A DNA stretch of 33,434 bases from NCBI GenBank assembly GCA_902825795.1, contig CADECG010000026.1, positions 1 through 33,434 of the forward strand, read 5' to 3'. The translations under genes and the position numbers were made by a program. Source of the stretch: an uncultured Bacteroidota bacterium (lineage in GTDB: Bacteria > Bacteroidota > Bacteroidia > Flavobacteriales_F > PHOS-HE28). Positions 10,281 to 18,252 of this stretch are shown one piece after another (position 1 is the first letter of the stretch; each line of letters begins with the position of its first letter). Under the pieces are notes generated by a model. That model had not been told where the DNA came from. It saw only the letters and a program-made list of their open reading frames with translations, and searched no databases.

Positions 10281-10300
10281 GACGCAAGCGCCGCCCCTAC
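10281..10300 (-). repeat. Intergenic 20-bp repeat, copy A (rpoA-rplQ gap)
   Basis: The plus-strand sequence is GACGCAAGCGCCGCCCCTAC. It matches copy B (12497-12516) at 18 of 20 positions. It begins 2 nt after the rpoA stop codon in transcript direction. The GACGC-AA-GCG core is nearly self-complementary, so the RNA could form a small hairpin. Confidence 0.6.
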
Positions 10301-10302
10301 GA

Positions 10303-11295
10303 TCACTCCTTATCCAGTTTGTACTTGCTCACGTTCATACCGAAGGTGAGGCCCTTGTTCTCCACCAGATCCTCCAACTCGGTCAAGCTCTTCTTACCGA
10401 AGTTGCGGAACTTCAAGAGGTCGTTCTTGTTGTAGCTCACCAGGTCACCGAGTGTTTCGATATCGGCAGCTTTCAAGCAGTTGAGCGCGCGCACGCTCAG
10501 GTCCATGTCGACCAACTTGGTCTTCAACATCTGGCGCATGTGCAGGCTCGTCTCGTCGAACTCTTCCTCCTTCACGCGCTCTTCCAATTCGAGGCTGATG
10601 CGCTCATCGCTGAACAGCATGAAGTGGTGGATCAGGATTTTGGCAGCCTCCTGCAATGCGTTCTTCGGGTTGATGCTTCCGTCGGTGAGCAACTCGATGG
10701 TGAGCTTCTCATAGTCCGTCTTTTGCTCCACACGCGTGTTGTCCACGCTATACTTCACGTTCTTGATCGGCGTGAAGATGCTGTCGATATAGATAGTGCC
10801 GATCGGCGAACCCTCCACCTTATTCTCCTCTGCGGGCACGTAACCACGGCCCTTGCCAATGGTGACTTCAACGGTCAACTTCACATTGCTCTCCATGTGG
10901 CAGATCACTTGTTCCGGATTCAGCACTTGAAAACCGGTCGTGTGTTTGCCGATGTCGCCTGCGGTGAAGCTGTCCTTGCCCGTGATGGTAAGGCTCACCT
11001 TCTCGGTGCTGACATCTTCCAACTGGCGGCGGAAACGCACTTGCTTCAGGTTGAGGACGATCTCCGTCACATCCTCGATCACGCCCTTGATGGTGCTGAA
11101 CTCATGTTGCACACCTTCGATGCGCACCGCCGTGATGGCATGGCCTTCGAGGCTACTGAGCAGGATGCGACGAAGCGCATTGCCGATCGTGATACCGTAG
11201 CCGGGCTCCAACGGGCGGAATTCGAAGGTTCCGCGCTGGTCGTCGCTTTCGATCATCGTGACCTTGTCAGGCCGTTGGAAATCGAGAATGGGCAT
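10303..11295 (-). CDS. rpoA: DNA-directed RNA polymerase alpha subunit
   Basis: This is the assembly subunit of RNA polymerase: the N-terminal domain dimerises and binds beta/beta', and the C-terminal domain contacts UP elements and activators. It is 330 residues, normal length. The alpha-NTD carries the conserved [20 protein letters not shown] segment near residue 30 and [10 protein letters not shown] around 150. After a short linker the alpha-CTD (about 250-320) shows [12 protein letters not shown] and [11 protein letters not shown], matching the DNA-contacting helix-hairpin-helix region of other bacteria. It lies in the alpha-operon order rpsM-rpsK-rpsD-rpoA-rplQ. The ATG is preceded by a CAAC-rich stretch rather than a Shine-Dalgarno sequence. 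Confidence 0.99.
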   Translation of the reverse strand: MPILDFQRPDKVTMIESDDQRGTFEFRPLEPGYGITIGNALRRILLSSLEGHAITAVRIEGVQHEFSTIKGVIEDVTEIVLNLKQVRFRRQLEDVSTEKVSLTITGKDSFTAGDIGKHTTGFQVLNPEQVICHMESNVKLTVEVTIGKGRGYVPAEENKVEGSPIGTIYIDSIFTPIKNVKYSVDNTRVEQKTDYEKLTIELLTDGSINPKNALQEAAKILIHHFMLFSDERISLELEERVKEEEFDETSLHMRQMLKTKLVDMDLSVRALNCLKAADIETLGDLVSYNKNDLLKFRNFGKKSLTELEDLVENKGLTFGMNVSKYKLDKE

Positions 11296-11322
11296 GTTGG
11301 TTGTTGGTTGTTCGTTGTTGGT
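11296..11322 (-). repeat. CAAC-rich simple repeat directly upstream of the rpoA start
   Basis: On the transcript strand the 27 nt abutting the rpoA ATG consist of repeated CAAC/AAC units with one interruption and almost no secondary-structure potential. It could be an unstructured ribosome landing site in a phylum that rarely uses Shine-Dalgarno pairing (inference), or merely low-complexity drift. Confidence 0.5.
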
Positions 11323-11366
11323 GTTCTACTTGGCCACGTCCTGCCTCCTGCTCCTGCCCCTTGGGC

Positions 11367-12008
11367 TTACTTGCTGTACAATTCCACGATCAGCTGCTCA
11401 CGGATGTTCTCAGGGATCTGTGCGCGCTCGGGCAAGGCGATCACCTTGCCGACCATGTTCGCCGGATCGAAATCCAACCAATCATGACGTGCGGGCGCTC
11501 CGTGCGTGCTGTTCGTGATCACCTCCAATGCACGGCTCTTCTCGCGCACTGCTACCGTGTCGCCGGGGCGAACGCTATAGCTGGGGATGTTCACCAGACC
11601 TTGGTTCACCGTGATGTGGCCGTGGCTCACCAACTGGCGCGCTGCACGACGTGTACGGGCGATGCCCATGCGGTATACCGTGTTGTCCAAGCGCGCTTCG
11701 CAGAGTTGCAGCAACACCTCACCGGTGATACCCTTCTTGCTCGCGGCCAAGCTGAACATCTTGGAGAATTGGCGCTCCAGGATGCCATAGGTGTACTTCG
11801 CTTTTTGCTTCTCCTGCAGCTGAATGCTGTATTCGCTCTGCTTGCTGCGGCGTTTGCCACCACCGCCTTTGCCTTTTGCGCCGGGGCCGCTGGGGGCGCC
11901 GTGCTGGCCGGGTTGGTAGGGCTTGCGCTCCATCCACTTGTCAGGGCCGAGGATCGGCTCCTTGAACTTGCGGTTGATGCGGGTTTTGGGTCCTGTATAG
12001 CGTGCCAT
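11367..12008 (-). CDS. rpsD: 30S ribosomal protein S4 (zinc-free form)
   Basis: S4 nucleates assembly of the 30S body and is an autogenous repressor of its own mRNA in several bacteria. The 213-residue protein starts [20 protein letters not shown] and has no Cys in this region, so it is the zinc-independent (C-minus) type. A Gly/Lys-rich loop follows (about residues 36-52, [18 protein letters not shown]). The S4 RNA-binding domain (about 103-165) contains [16 protein letters not shown] and [12 protein letters not shown]. It ends in VELYSK. It lies 71 nt upstream of rpoA and 50 nt after rpsK; that upstream gap holds a strong hairpin. Confidence 0.98.
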   Translation of the reverse strand: MARYTGPKTRINRKFKEPILGPDKWMERKPYQPGQHGAPSGPGAKGKGGGGKRRSKQSEYSIQLQEKQKAKYTYGILERQFSKMFSLAASKKGITGEVLLQLCEARLDNTVYRMGIARTRRAARQLVSHGHITVNQGLVNIPSYSVRPGDTVAVREKSRALEVITNSTHGAPARHDWLDFDPANMVGKVIALPERAQIPENIREQLIVELYSK

Positions 12009-12022
12009 GTTCTTTGTCGTTG

Positions 12023-12042
12023 GGACCGATGATCATCGGCCC
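12023..12042 (-). promoter_or_regulatory. Palindromic hairpin in the rpsD leader
   Basis: The 50-nt gap between rpsK and rpsD contains a perfect 14-bp palindrome, CCGATGATCATCGG (12026-12039). In the transcript it can extend by a G-U and two G-C pairs to an 8-bp stem with a GAUC loop, ending 14 nt before the rpsD ATG. There is no T-run after it on the transcribed strand, so it is not a terminator. An S4 autoregulatory site is possible but unproven. Confidence 0.5.
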
Positions 12043-12058
12043 GTACTTTTTGTTTGGA

Positions 12059-12478
12059 TCAGACGCGACGCTTTTTGGGCGGGCGGCAGCCGTTGTGCGG
12101 CATGGGGGTCTGATCAATGATCTCGGTCACTTCCACGCCGCTGTTGTGCAGGGCACGGATGGCGCTCTCGCGGCCGCTACCGGGGCCGTTCACGAACACC
12201 TTCACCTTTCGCAGTCCCAACTCGTGGGCTTCGCGCGCGGCTTCCTCAGCAGCCGTTTGGCCTGCGTACGGTGTGTTCTTCTTGCTGCCCTTGAACCCCA
12301 TCTTGCCGGCGCTGGCCCAGCTGATCACTTCGCCCTTCGTGTTCGTAAGGCTAATGATGATGTTGTTGAAGGTGGCACGGATGTGCGCCTCGCCGAAGGC
12401 CTCCACATGGACGGTCTTCTTCTTCTTCTTTCCGGCGGAGGCTCCACCTGATTTGCTATCGGCTGCTTGTTTGGCCAT
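12059..12478 (-). CDS. rpsK: 30S ribosomal protein S11
   Basis: S11 sits on the 30S platform and contacts mRNA near the Shine-Dalgarno region of the decoding path. The 139-residue product has a variable Lys-rich N-terminus ([20 protein letters not shown]) and the family core [20 protein letters not shown]. It also has the signature [13 protein letters not shown] near residue 100 and the conserved C-terminus ([18 protein letters not shown]). It is 39 nt downstream of rpsM, with a repeat element in the gap. The length is slightly above the usual ~129 because of the N-terminal extension. Confidence 0.98.
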   Translation of the reverse strand: MAKQAADSKSGGASAGKKKKKTVHVEAFGEAHIRATFNNIIISLTNTKGEVISWASAGKMGFKGSKKNTPYAGQTAAEEAAREAHELGLRKVKVFVNGPGSGRESAIRALHNSGVEVTEIIDQTPMPHNGCRPPKKRRV

Positions 12479-12496
12479 GGTCTTTCGGGTTAGAGC

Positions 12497-12516
12497 GACG
12501 CAAGCGTCACCCCTAC
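12497..12516 (-). repeat. Intergenic 20-bp repeat, copy B (rpsM-rpsK gap)
   Basis: The plus-strand sequence is GACGCAAGCGTCACCCCTAC, with a perfect inverted core GACGC-AA-GCGTC. In transcript direction it starts 1 nt after the rpsM TAA. It is 18/20 identical to copy A at 10281-10300, which is likewise placed directly after a stop codon. Confidence 0.6.
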
Positions 12517-12517
12517 T

Positions 12518-12895
12518 TTATTTCGTGACTTTCTTCTTGTTGGCCACCGTTTTCCTGCGGCCCTTGCGGGTGCGGCTGTTGGTGCGGGTACGCTGGCCGC
12601 GAACGGGCAGGCCGTTGCGGTGGCGGTTGCCACGGTAGCTGTTGATGTCGATGAGGCGCTTCACGCTCAATTGCATCTCGCTGCGGAGCGCGCCTTCCAC
12701 CTTGATGTTCTCGTTGATCACGGTGCGGATACGGCCCTGCTGGTCGTCATCCCAATCCTCCACCTTGATGTCCGGGTCCACCTCGGCTTTTTCGAGGATC
12801 CACAGCGCATGGCTGCGGCCCACGCCGTAGATGTAGGTGAGGCCGATGCAGCCCCGTTTGTTTTTCGGTAGGTCTATGCCTGCGATACGTGCCAT
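12518..12895 (-). CDS. rpsM: 30S ribosomal protein S13
   Basis: S13 is in the 30S head and forms bridges with the 50S subunit and contacts P-site tRNA. The 125-residue product begins [20 protein letters not shown] and carries the helix-turn-helix [16 protein letters not shown]. Its basic tail has the signature [20 protein letters not shown], ending in a Lys-rich extension. The length is normal. It lies 18 nt after rpmJ. It opens the classical alpha-operon portion of the cluster. Confidence 0.98.
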   Translation of the reverse strand: MARIAGIDLPKNKRGCIGLTYIYGVGRSHALWILEKAEVDPDIKVEDWDDDQQGRIRTVINENIKVEGALRSEMQLSVKRLIDINSYRGNRHRNGLPVRGQRTRTNSRTRKGRRKTVANKKKVTK

Positions 12896-12913
12896 GCTCG
12901 TTCGGTTGCGTTC

Positions 12914-13030
12914 TCAGCCTTGACGCTGCTTGAACTTGGGGTTCTTCTTGTTGATCACGTACAGACGTCCCTTGCGGCGCACAATCTTGCAATCCGCTGA
13001 ACGTTTCTTGATGGAGGCCCTGATCTTCAT
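12914..13030 (-). CDS. rpmJ: 50S ribosomal protein L36 (zinc-ligand-poor form)
   Basis: This short gene encodes 38 residues: [20 protein letters not shown] followed by [18 protein letters not shown]. The C-terminal KFKQRQG and early [10 protein letters not shown] identify L36, a small protein bound to 23S rRNA domain V. The classic zinc-binding form has three Cys and one His. Here only Cys14 remains, so zinc binding is lost; this is the C-minus type seen in many Bacteroidota. It lies between infA (16 nt upstream) and rpsM, the expected order. Confidence 0.97.
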   Translation of the reverse strand: MKIRASIKKRSADCKIVRRKGRLYVINKKNPKFKQRQG

Positions 13031-13046
13031 GGGTCGTTGTTCTTCT

Positions 13047-13268
13047 TCAGGTCTTGTATCGGAAGGTGATGCGGCCTTTGCTCAAGTCGTAAGGACTCAT
13101 CTCCAGTTTCACTTTATCGCCGGGAAGGATACGGATGTAGTGCATGCGCATTTTGCCACTGATGTGCGCCACAATGATGTGCCCGTTCTCCAGTTCCACA
13201 CGGAACATGGCGTTCGAAAGCGCCTCTTTGATGATGCCATCCTGCTCTATGCTGCCTGTCTTCGTCAT
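13047..13268 (-). CDS. infA: Translation initiation factor IF-1
   Basis: IF-1 binds the A site of the 30S subunit during initiation. It is a 73-residue OB-fold protein. I chose the ATG at 13268 because it gives the normal length and the N-terminus [20 protein letters not shown]; an ATG at 13298 would add ten residues not seen in the family. The RNA-binding core [20 protein letters not shown] is intact, and the protein ends in [13 protein letters not shown]. Unusually for this genome, an AGGAGG (13282-13287, minus strand) lies 13 nt upstream, with a second purine run AAGGA nearer the start. Confidence 0.98.
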   Translation of the reverse strand: MTKTGSIEQDGIIKEALSNAMFRVELENGHIIVAHISGKMRMHYIRILPGDKVKLEMSPYDLSKGRITFRYKT

Positions 13269-13281
13269 CCGTTTCCTTCTT

Positions 13282-13287
13282 CCTCCT
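13282..13287 (-). promoter_or_regulatory. Shine-Dalgarno-like AGGAGG upstream of infA
   Basis: A perfect AGGAGG on the transcript strand lies 13 nt before the infA ATG at 13268. It supports that start over the ATG at 13298, which lies upstream of the motif. Most genes here have no such motif. Confidence 0.5.
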
Positions 13288-13323
13288 ATTTCATTCACCG
13301 TAGGCTTCCACCTCCGGTTTGTT

Positions 13324-14124
13324 TCAATTCAAAATGCTCTTCTTCGCCCGAAGCACATGCTCGATGTGCTCGAACGTTGAAAGGACCTCTGCTTTGCCAT
13401 CGCGCACCGCGATCGTGTGCTCGAAGTGGGCGCTCTGTTTGCCGTCGCGCGTCACTATCGTCCAACCGTCGGGCTCCTGCCGCACTTCTTTGCTACCGCC
13501 GTTGATCATGGGCTCTATCGCCAACACCATCCCGGTCTTCAGCCTCACACCCTGCCCTCGACGCCCGTAGTTGGGCACTTCGGGAGCTTCGTGCAGTTTG
13601 CGGCCAACGCCATGGCCCACCAGTTCGCGCACAACGCCATATCCATGGCCTTCCGCGTGATACTGTATCGCGTGGCCGATGTCGCCCACCCGATTGCCAT
13701 CGATCGCTTGGGCAATGCCGAGCGCAAGACATTCCTGCGTTACCCGCAGCAACCGTTTTGCCTGCTCGCTCACTTCACCGATCATGAACGTGTACGCACT
13801 GTCGCCGTAGAACTCGTTCATCAATACACCACAGTCAACGCTGGCTATGCTCCCCTCTTCAAGGGGTTTATCACCAGGCAACCCGTGCACCACGGCATCA
13901 TCAACACTGATGAGCAACGTGCTCGGACACCCGTACAGGCCTTTGAAGCCTGGTACACCGCCATGGTCCCTGATGAACGTTTCGGCCAGGGTGTCGAGTT
14001 CCCGGGTCGTAACACCCGGTCCGATCATCCCGGCCACTTCGGCCAAGGTCCTTCCAACAAGCAAAGAACTCTCCCTCACCAACGCGATCTCCTCATCGCT
14101 CAAACAGATCACGGACTTACCCAT
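13324..14124 (-). CDS. map: Type I methionine aminopeptidase
   Basis: This cytosolic metalloenzyme removes the initiator methionine from nascent proteins. The 266-residue pita-bread fold has all five metal ligands: D97 (SVDCG), D108 (YGDSAY), H171 (VGHGVG), E204 (AIEPM) and E235 (FEHTI). His80 (VVHGLP) is the substrate-binding histidine. There is no N-terminal zinc-finger extension, so it is a type Ia enzyme. It lies 4 nt after secY and 55 nt before infA. secY-map-infA-rpmJ is the common order when adk is missing from the cluster. Confidence 0.98.
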   Translation of the reverse strand: MGKSVICLSDEEIALVRESSLLVGRTLAEVAGMIGPGVTTRELDTLAETFIRDHGGVPGFKGLYGCPSTLLISVDDAVVHGLPGDKPLEEGSIASVDCGVLMNEFYGDSAYTFMIGEVSEQAKRLLRVTQECLALGIAQAIDGNRVGDIGHAIQYHAEGHGYGVVRELVGHGVGRKLHEAPEVPNYGRRGQGVRLKTGMVLAIEPMINGGSKEVRQEPDGWTIVTRDGKQSAHFEHTIAVRDGKAEVLSTFEHIEHVLRAKKSILN

Positions 14125-14128
14125 GACC

Positions 14129-15457
14129 TCAACTTGCCGCCATGCTGAACGCTGGATTCGTCCTCCCTTTGATACGGCCTGACTTCATCAGACCGTCGTA
14201 ATGCCTGCTCAACAAGTGGCTTTCCACTTGCTGCAATGTGTCGAGCAACACACCCACCGTAATGAGCATGCTGGTACCGCCATAGAAGTACGCGAACTGT
14301 TGCTTGATACCGGCCATCATGGCGAAAGCCGGAAGGATCGCCACGAAGCCCAAGAAGATGGCACCGGGCAAGGTGATGCGGCTCAACAGCTCATCGATGT
14401 GGTTGGCCGTTTGCTTGCCGGGCTTCACACCGGGGATGAAGCCTCCGTTGCGCTTCATGTCGTCGGCCATCTGGTTCGGGTTCACCATGATAGCGGTGTA
14501 GAAGTACGTGAACACCACTACCATGAGGAAGAACAGGATATTGTAGGTGAAGCTTTGCATGTCCACCAGTCCGGCCATCCACTGTGGGGGTTGTTGGAAT
14601 GCCTGATACACATAGAGCGGAATGAACATGATCGCTTGGGCGAAAATGATCGGCATAACACCGGCCGCGTTCACCTTCAAGGGGATGTAGTTGCGCACCC
14701 CGCCGTACTGCTTGTTGCCCACTACGCGCTTCGCGAATTGAACCGGTATCCGCCGCGTGCCCTGCACGAGCAGGATGATACCTGCGATGGTCAGCAAGAG
14801 GAAGACCAGTTCGAGCAACAACATCACCAATCCGCCGCCACCGCTCGTGCGACCAACGATCTCCTGCGCAAGTGCCTGTGGGAAGTTGGCGATGATGCCG
14901 ATCATGATGATCAACGAGATACCGTTGCCCAGCCCACGCTCGGTGATACGCTCACCCAACCACATCACGAACAGTGTACCGGCCGTGAGGATGACCATGC
15001 TCGATATGAGCCAGAACTGCGGGTTCGCGGCCAAGCGTGCTTCCTCGGGGATCGTTGTGAAGATGTAGCCCGGCGCTTGGAACATGGCGATCACGATCGC
15101 CAAATAGCGCGTCCACTGGTTCAGCTTCTTCCGGCCACTGTCCTCACGCTGCATCTTCTGCACCATGGGGATCGCCATGCCCATCAGCTGAACAATGATG
15201 CTGCCGCTGATGTAGGGCATGATGCCCAAGGCGAAAATGCTCGCGCGGTTGAACGCGCCACCGGTGAAGATCGACAGCAGTTCGGCCAAGCCGCCACCAC
15301 CGCTGGTGTTGGCGTCCAGCCGAACAGTATCAACCCCGGGCAGCACAATGAAGGAGCCGATCCTGTACACCAAGAGAAGACCCAGGGTAATGAGGATCCG
15401 GTTGCGCAGCTCTTCGATGCGCCAAATGTTCTTGATGGTTGAGAACAGGTTCTTCAT
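14129..15457 (-). CDS. secY: Protein translocase subunit SecY
   Basis: SecY forms the protein-conducting channel of the Sec translocon in the inner membrane. The 442-residue protein has about ten hydrophobic segments. The first starts near residue 20 (ILITLGLLLVYRIGSFI), and the second follows the plug region. A conserved cytoplasmic loop reads GIRKQ-like in other species and here NGGFIPGVKPGKQTANHID (about 355-373). ERITERGLGNGISLIIMIGI near 170 is also family-typical. It ends in a short cytosolic tail. It follows rplO by 8 nt and precedes map by 4 nt in the spc-type part of the operon. Confidence 0.98.
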   Translation of the reverse strand: MKNLFSTIKNIWRIEELRNRILITLGLLLVYRIGSFIVLPGVDTVRLDANTSGGGGLAELLSIFTGGAFNRASIFALGIMPYISGSIIVQLMGMAIPMVQKMQREDSGRKKLNQWTRYLAIVIAMFQAPGYIFTTIPEEARLAANPQFWLISSMVILTAGTLFVMWLGERITERGLGNGISLIIMIGIIANFPQALAQEIVGRTSGGGGLVMLLLELVFLLLTIAGIILLVQGTRRIPVQFAKRVVGNKQYGGVRNYIPLKVNAAGVMPIIFAQAIMFIPLYVYQAFQQPPQWMAGLVDMQSFTYNILFFLMVVVFTYFYTAIMVNPNQMADDMKRNGGFIPGVKPGKQTANHIDELLSRITLPGAIFLGFVAILPAFAMMAGIKQQFAYFYGGTSMLITVGVLLDTLQQVESHLLSRHYDGLMKSGRIKGRTNPAFSMAAS

Positions 15458-15465
15458 GGTACTCT

Positions 15466-15912
15466 TCAGATCGTCTCCGCTTTTCCGCCCTTCGCTTCAA
15501 TTGCAGCCTTCGCTGTTGCACTGAAAGCATGTGCCTTGATGTCCAGTGCACCTTTCAGTTCACCACGACCGAGCACCTTCAACGTGTCGTTCTTGGCGAG
15601 CATGCCGTTGGCACGCAACACTGCCGGATCAAGAGCCTTCAGTCCACTTTTCTCGGCCAACATCTGCAGCGCGTCCAGGTTGATACCCTTATGCTCCACA
15701 CGTGTCGGGTTGGTGAACCCGAACTTCGGCAAGCGCCGTTGCAGGGGCATCTGGCCACCTTCGAAACCGCCCTTGCGGCTGTAACCGCTGCGGCTCTGTT
15801 GGCCCTTGTGGCCTTTGGTGGACGTACCGCCCTTGCCGCTGCCTTGGCCGCGACCGATACGCTTGCTTGTTTTTACCGCACCTTCGGCGGGCTTGATCTT
15901 GCTCAGGTCCAT
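15466..15912 (-). CDS. rplO: 50S ribosomal protein L15
   Basis: L15 is an assembly protein of the large subunit with a long, glycine- and lysine-rich N-terminal extension that threads into 23S rRNA. Here that part reads RIGRGQGSGKGGTSTKGHKG followed by QQSRSGYSRKGGFEGGQMPLQ near residues 37-57. The globular C-terminal half (about 70-148) ends in KAKEAIE-like helices (here ATAKAAIEAKGGKAETI). The 148 residues are the normal length. It starts 11 nt after rpmD and ends 8 nt before secY. Confidence 0.98.
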   Translation of the reverse strand: MDLSKIKPAEGAVKTSKRIGRGQGSGKGGTSTKGHKGQQSRSGYSRKGGFEGGQMPLQRRLPKFGFTNPTRVEHKGINLDALQMLAEKSGLKALDPAVLRANGMLAKNDTLKVLGRGELKGALDIKAHAFSATAKAAIEAKGGKAETI

Positions 15913-15923
15913 CTCAATTCCGT

Positions 15924-16103
15924 TTAGAGCTGTTCAACTTTCACCAAGTGGGCCACCTTGGCCACCATGCCTTGGATCTGCGGTGTGGCATTGTGCTCCA
16001 CCGTGCGGCCGATGCGACCCAAACCGAGGCCCGTAAGGGTGGCCTTCTGGCGCTTGGGGCATTTGATCCAGCTCTTGGTCTGGGTGATCTTCAACTTGCT
16101 CAT
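15924..16103 (-). CDS. rpmD: 50S ribosomal protein L30
   Basis: This short gene encodes 59 residues: MSKLKITQTKSWIKCPKRQK, then ATLTGLGLGRIGRTVEHNAT and PQIQGMVAKVAHLVKVEQL. The ferredoxin-like fold and the signature TLTGLGLGRIGRTVEH place it as bacterial L30. It lies between rpsE (6 nt gap) and rplO (11 nt gap), the canonical spc-operon order. Length and start agree with other Bacteroidota. Confidence 0.97.
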   Translation of the reverse strand: MSKLKITQTKSWIKCPKRQKATLTGLGLGRIGRTVEHNATPQIQGMVAKVAHLVKVEQL

Positions 16104-16109
16104 GGTTCC

Positions 16110-16622
16110 TTATCCGTTGAATACGCGATCGATCGTTACGCCACGTTGCGCGCCAACGGCGTTCGCATCGCGCATGTTGGTGAGTGCCAGGATCGTTGCC
16201 TTCACCACATTGTGGGGATTGCTGCTGCCCTTGCTCTTGGCCAATACGTCGGTGATGCCGACGCTCTCCAGCACGGCGCGCATGGCACCGCCTGCGATAA
16301 CACCGGTACCGTGCGCCGCTGGTTTCAGCAGCACTTGTGCACCGGCGAACTTGCCTTCCTGCATGTGCGGGATGGTGCCTTTGCGCACCGGCACTTTCAC
16401 CAGGTTCTTCTTGGCATCGTCCACGCCTTTGGCAATGGCCTCCTGAACTTCCTTGGCTTTACCGAGGCCGTGGCCAACAACGCCTTTCTCGTTGCCTACC
16501 ACAACGATCGCGGCGAAGGTGAAGGTGCGGCCGCCCTTGGTCACCTTGGTGACCCGGTTCAGCGCTACCAGCTTATCCTTCAGTTCGAGGTCGCTGCTCT
16601 TGACTTTGTTCGCTTCAGACAT
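16110..16622 (-). CDS. rpsE: 30S ribosomal protein S5
   Basis: S5 lies at the mRNA entry channel and affects decoding fidelity. The start at 16622 ([20 protein letters not shown]) gives 170 residues and leaves 10 nt after the rplR stop; an in-frame ATG at 16655 would overlap rplR by 23 bases. The N-terminal double-stranded RNA-binding domain contains [20 protein letters not shown] and [11 protein letters not shown]. The C-terminal domain shows [19 protein letters not shown]. No deviation in these motifs is visible. Confidence 0.98.
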   Translation of the reverse strand: MSEANKVKSSDLELKDKLVALNRVTKVTKGGRTFTFAAIVVVGNEKGVVGHGLGKAKEVQEAIAKGVDDAKKNLVKVPVRKGTIPHMQEGKFAGAQVLLKPAAHGTGVIAGGAMRAVLESVGITDVLAKSKGSSNPHNVVKATILALTNMRDANAVGAQRGVTIDRVFNG

Positions 16623-16632
16623 GGTGCTGTTT

Positions 16633-16986
16633 TCAGAAGTTGAGGCCGGCTTCACGCGCGGCGTCCGCGAATGCTTTCACACGGCCGTGGTACAAGTAGC
16701 CATTGCGGTCGAATACCACTTTGTCGATACCGGCGGCCTTGGCTTTCTCGGCCATGGCGGCGCCTACCAACTTGGCTTGCTCGATGCCACTGGCATCGTG
16801 GGCCTTCTTGTCTTTCAAGCTGCCAACGCTTACGAGGGTTTTGCCTTCTTCGTCGTTGATGATCTGGGCGTAGAAATCCGCATTGCTGCGGTACACGCTC
16901 AAACGCGGACGCTCGGGGGTGCCCTTCACGCGCTTGCGGATGTGGCGCTTGATCTTGGTGCGGCGGATGATCTTGGTCGTTGACAT
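16633..16986 (-). CDS. rplR: 50S ribosomal protein L18
   Basis: L18 binds 5S rRNA and helps anchor it in the central protuberance. The 117-residue protein has a basic N-terminus ([20 protein letters not shown]) followed by [19 protein letters not shown], the family core. It ends in [19 protein letters not shown], the usual C-terminal signature. It sits between rplF (11 nt) and rpsE (10 nt). Confidence 0.98.
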   Translation of the reverse strand: MSTTKIIRRTKIKRHIRKRVKGTPERPRLSVYRSNADFYAQIINDEEGKTLVSVGSLKDKKAHDASGIEQAKLVGAAMAEKAKAAGIDKVVFDRNGYLYHGRVKAFADAAREAGLNF

Positions 16987-16997
16987 GTTCAGTTGTC

Positions 16998-17552
16998 TTA
17001 TTTGCCTGCGGCCTTACCGGCTTTGCGGCGTACCACCTCACCCACGAAACGCACACCCTTGCCTTTGTACGGCTCGGGCTTGCGCAGGCCACGAATCTTC
17101 GCGGCTACGGCACCGATCAATTGCTTGTCGGCACTTTCCAGGCGGATGATGGGGTTCTTTCCTTTTTCCTGTGCAGCGGCCACTTTGATCTCGCTGGGCA
17201 GCTCGAACGCCACGTTGTGGCTGAAGCCCAACGACAGGTCGAGGCGCTGGCCTTTCACGGTAGCACGGTAACCCACGCCCACCAACTCCTGCTGGATCAC
17301 GTAGCCCTCCGTAACGCCTTGCACCATGTTGGCGATCAAGGCACGGTAGAGACCATGCATCTCGCGGTGCGGCTTCGCATCGCTGGGGCGGCTAACGTTG
17401 ATGATACCGTCCTCCTGTTTCACCGTGATGGTGGGATCGACATTCTGCATCAACGTGCCCTTGGGACCCTTTACAGTGACCAGGTTCTTATCGCTGATGC
17501 TGATCTGCACCCCCTTCGGGATGTTGATCGGTGCTTTTCCAATGCGTGACAT
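16998..17552 (-). CDS. rplF: 50S ribosomal protein L6
   Basis: L6 lies near the factor-binding site at the base of the L7/L12 stalk. It is 184 residues with two repeated alpha/beta domains. The N-terminus [19 protein letters not shown] and the C-terminal signature [20 protein letters not shown] are typical. It ends in a short Lys/Ala tail. It lies 20 nt after rpsH and 11 nt before rplR. Confidence 0.98.
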   Translation of the reverse strand: MSRIGKAPINIPKGVQISISDKNLVTVKGPKGTLMQNVDPTITVKQEDGIINVSRPSDAKPHREMHGLYRALIANMVQGVTEGYVIQQELVGVGYRATVKGQRLDLSLGFSHNVAFELPSEIKVAAAQEKGKNPIIRLESADKQLIGAVAAKIRGLRKPEPYKGKGVRFVGEVVRRKAGKAAGK

Positions 17553-17572
17553 CGTCTGTTCTCTTTTATGGA

Positions 17573-17968
17573 TCAGCTCACGTAGCAGAGGACTTCCCCT
17601 CCCACGTTCAGTTGACGCGCTTCCTTGTCCGTCATAACACCCTTGCTGGTGCTGATGATGGCCACGCCCAATCCGTTCAGCACGCGTGGCAATTCACGAA
17701 CGTGGCTGTACTGGCGAAGGCCGGGGCTGCTCACACGGCTGAGTTCGCGGATGGCGTTCTCACGGGTGGTGCGGTCGTATTTCAAAGCGATCTTGATGGT
17801 GCCTTGTTTGCCATCCTCCTCGGCCTTCCAACTCAGGATGTAGCCCTTGTCGTAGAGGATGCGCGTAATGTCCTTCTTGAGGCCGCTGGCGGGCACTTCC
17901 ACGATCTTCTTGCGGGCCATGATGGCGTTGCGCAAGCGGGTCAGGTAATCGGCTATCGGGTCTGTCAT
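17573..17968 (-). CDS. rpsH: 30S ribosomal protein S8
   Basis: S8 organises the central domain of 16S rRNA and in E. coli is the translational repressor of the spc operon. The 131-residue protein starts [20 protein letters not shown] and has the C-terminal signature [20 protein letters not shown] followed by [10 protein letters not shown]. Whether it represses this merged operon is unknown; no clear S8-site mimic was identified near rplE. It lies 13 nt after rpsN. Confidence 0.98.
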   Translation of the reverse strand: MTDPIADYLTRLRNAIMARKKIVEVPASGLKKDITRILYDKGYILSWKAEEDGKQGTIKIALKYDRTTRENAIRELSRVSSPGLRQYSHVRELPRVLNGLGVAIISTSKGVMTDKEARQLNVGGEVLCYVS

Positions 17969-17981
17969 GGTCGTGTTGGTC

Positions 17982-18251
17982 TTACCAGCTGCACTTGGTT
18001 ACACCCGGGATCTTGCCTTCCAGGGCCATATTGCGGAGCATGTTGCGGCTTATGCCGAAGATGCGCACGTAGCCGCGCGGGCGACCCGTGAGCTGACAGC
18101 GGTTGTGCATGCGCACTTTGCTGCCATTGCGGGGCAACTTCTGCAGTGCGGTCCAATCGCCCGCTGCTTTCAAAGCGGCGCGCTTGTCCTTCTGCAGTTC
18201 CACCATGCGGGCGCGTTTGCGCTCGCGGGCTTTCATCGATTCTTTGGCCAT
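17982..18251 (-). CDS. rpsN: 30S ribosomal protein S14, long zinc-free form
   Basis: S14 is in the 30S head. At 89 residues this is the long C-minus paralogue type: the C-x2-C...C-x2-C zinc ribbon of the ~61-residue form is absent, although two isolated Cys remain (in [11 protein letters not shown] and the terminal KCSW). The N-terminus is [20 protein letters not shown], and the conserved core is [20 protein letters not shown]. It begins 1 nt after rplE ends, so the two are tightly coupled. Confidence 0.98.
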   Translation of the reverse strand: MAKESMKARERKRARMVELQKDKRAALKAAGDWTALQKLPRNGSKVRMHNRCQLTGRPRGYVRIFGISRNMLRNMALEGKIPGVTKCSW

Positions 18252-18252
18252 G

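Noticed and set aside
10540-11487. A 315-codon antisense frame over rpoA, and similar antisense frames over eno, carA, map, secY, rplB and rplD
   Set aside because: All lie fully inside confirmed genes on the minus strand, are His/Leu/Val/Ala-rich, and match no family I know.
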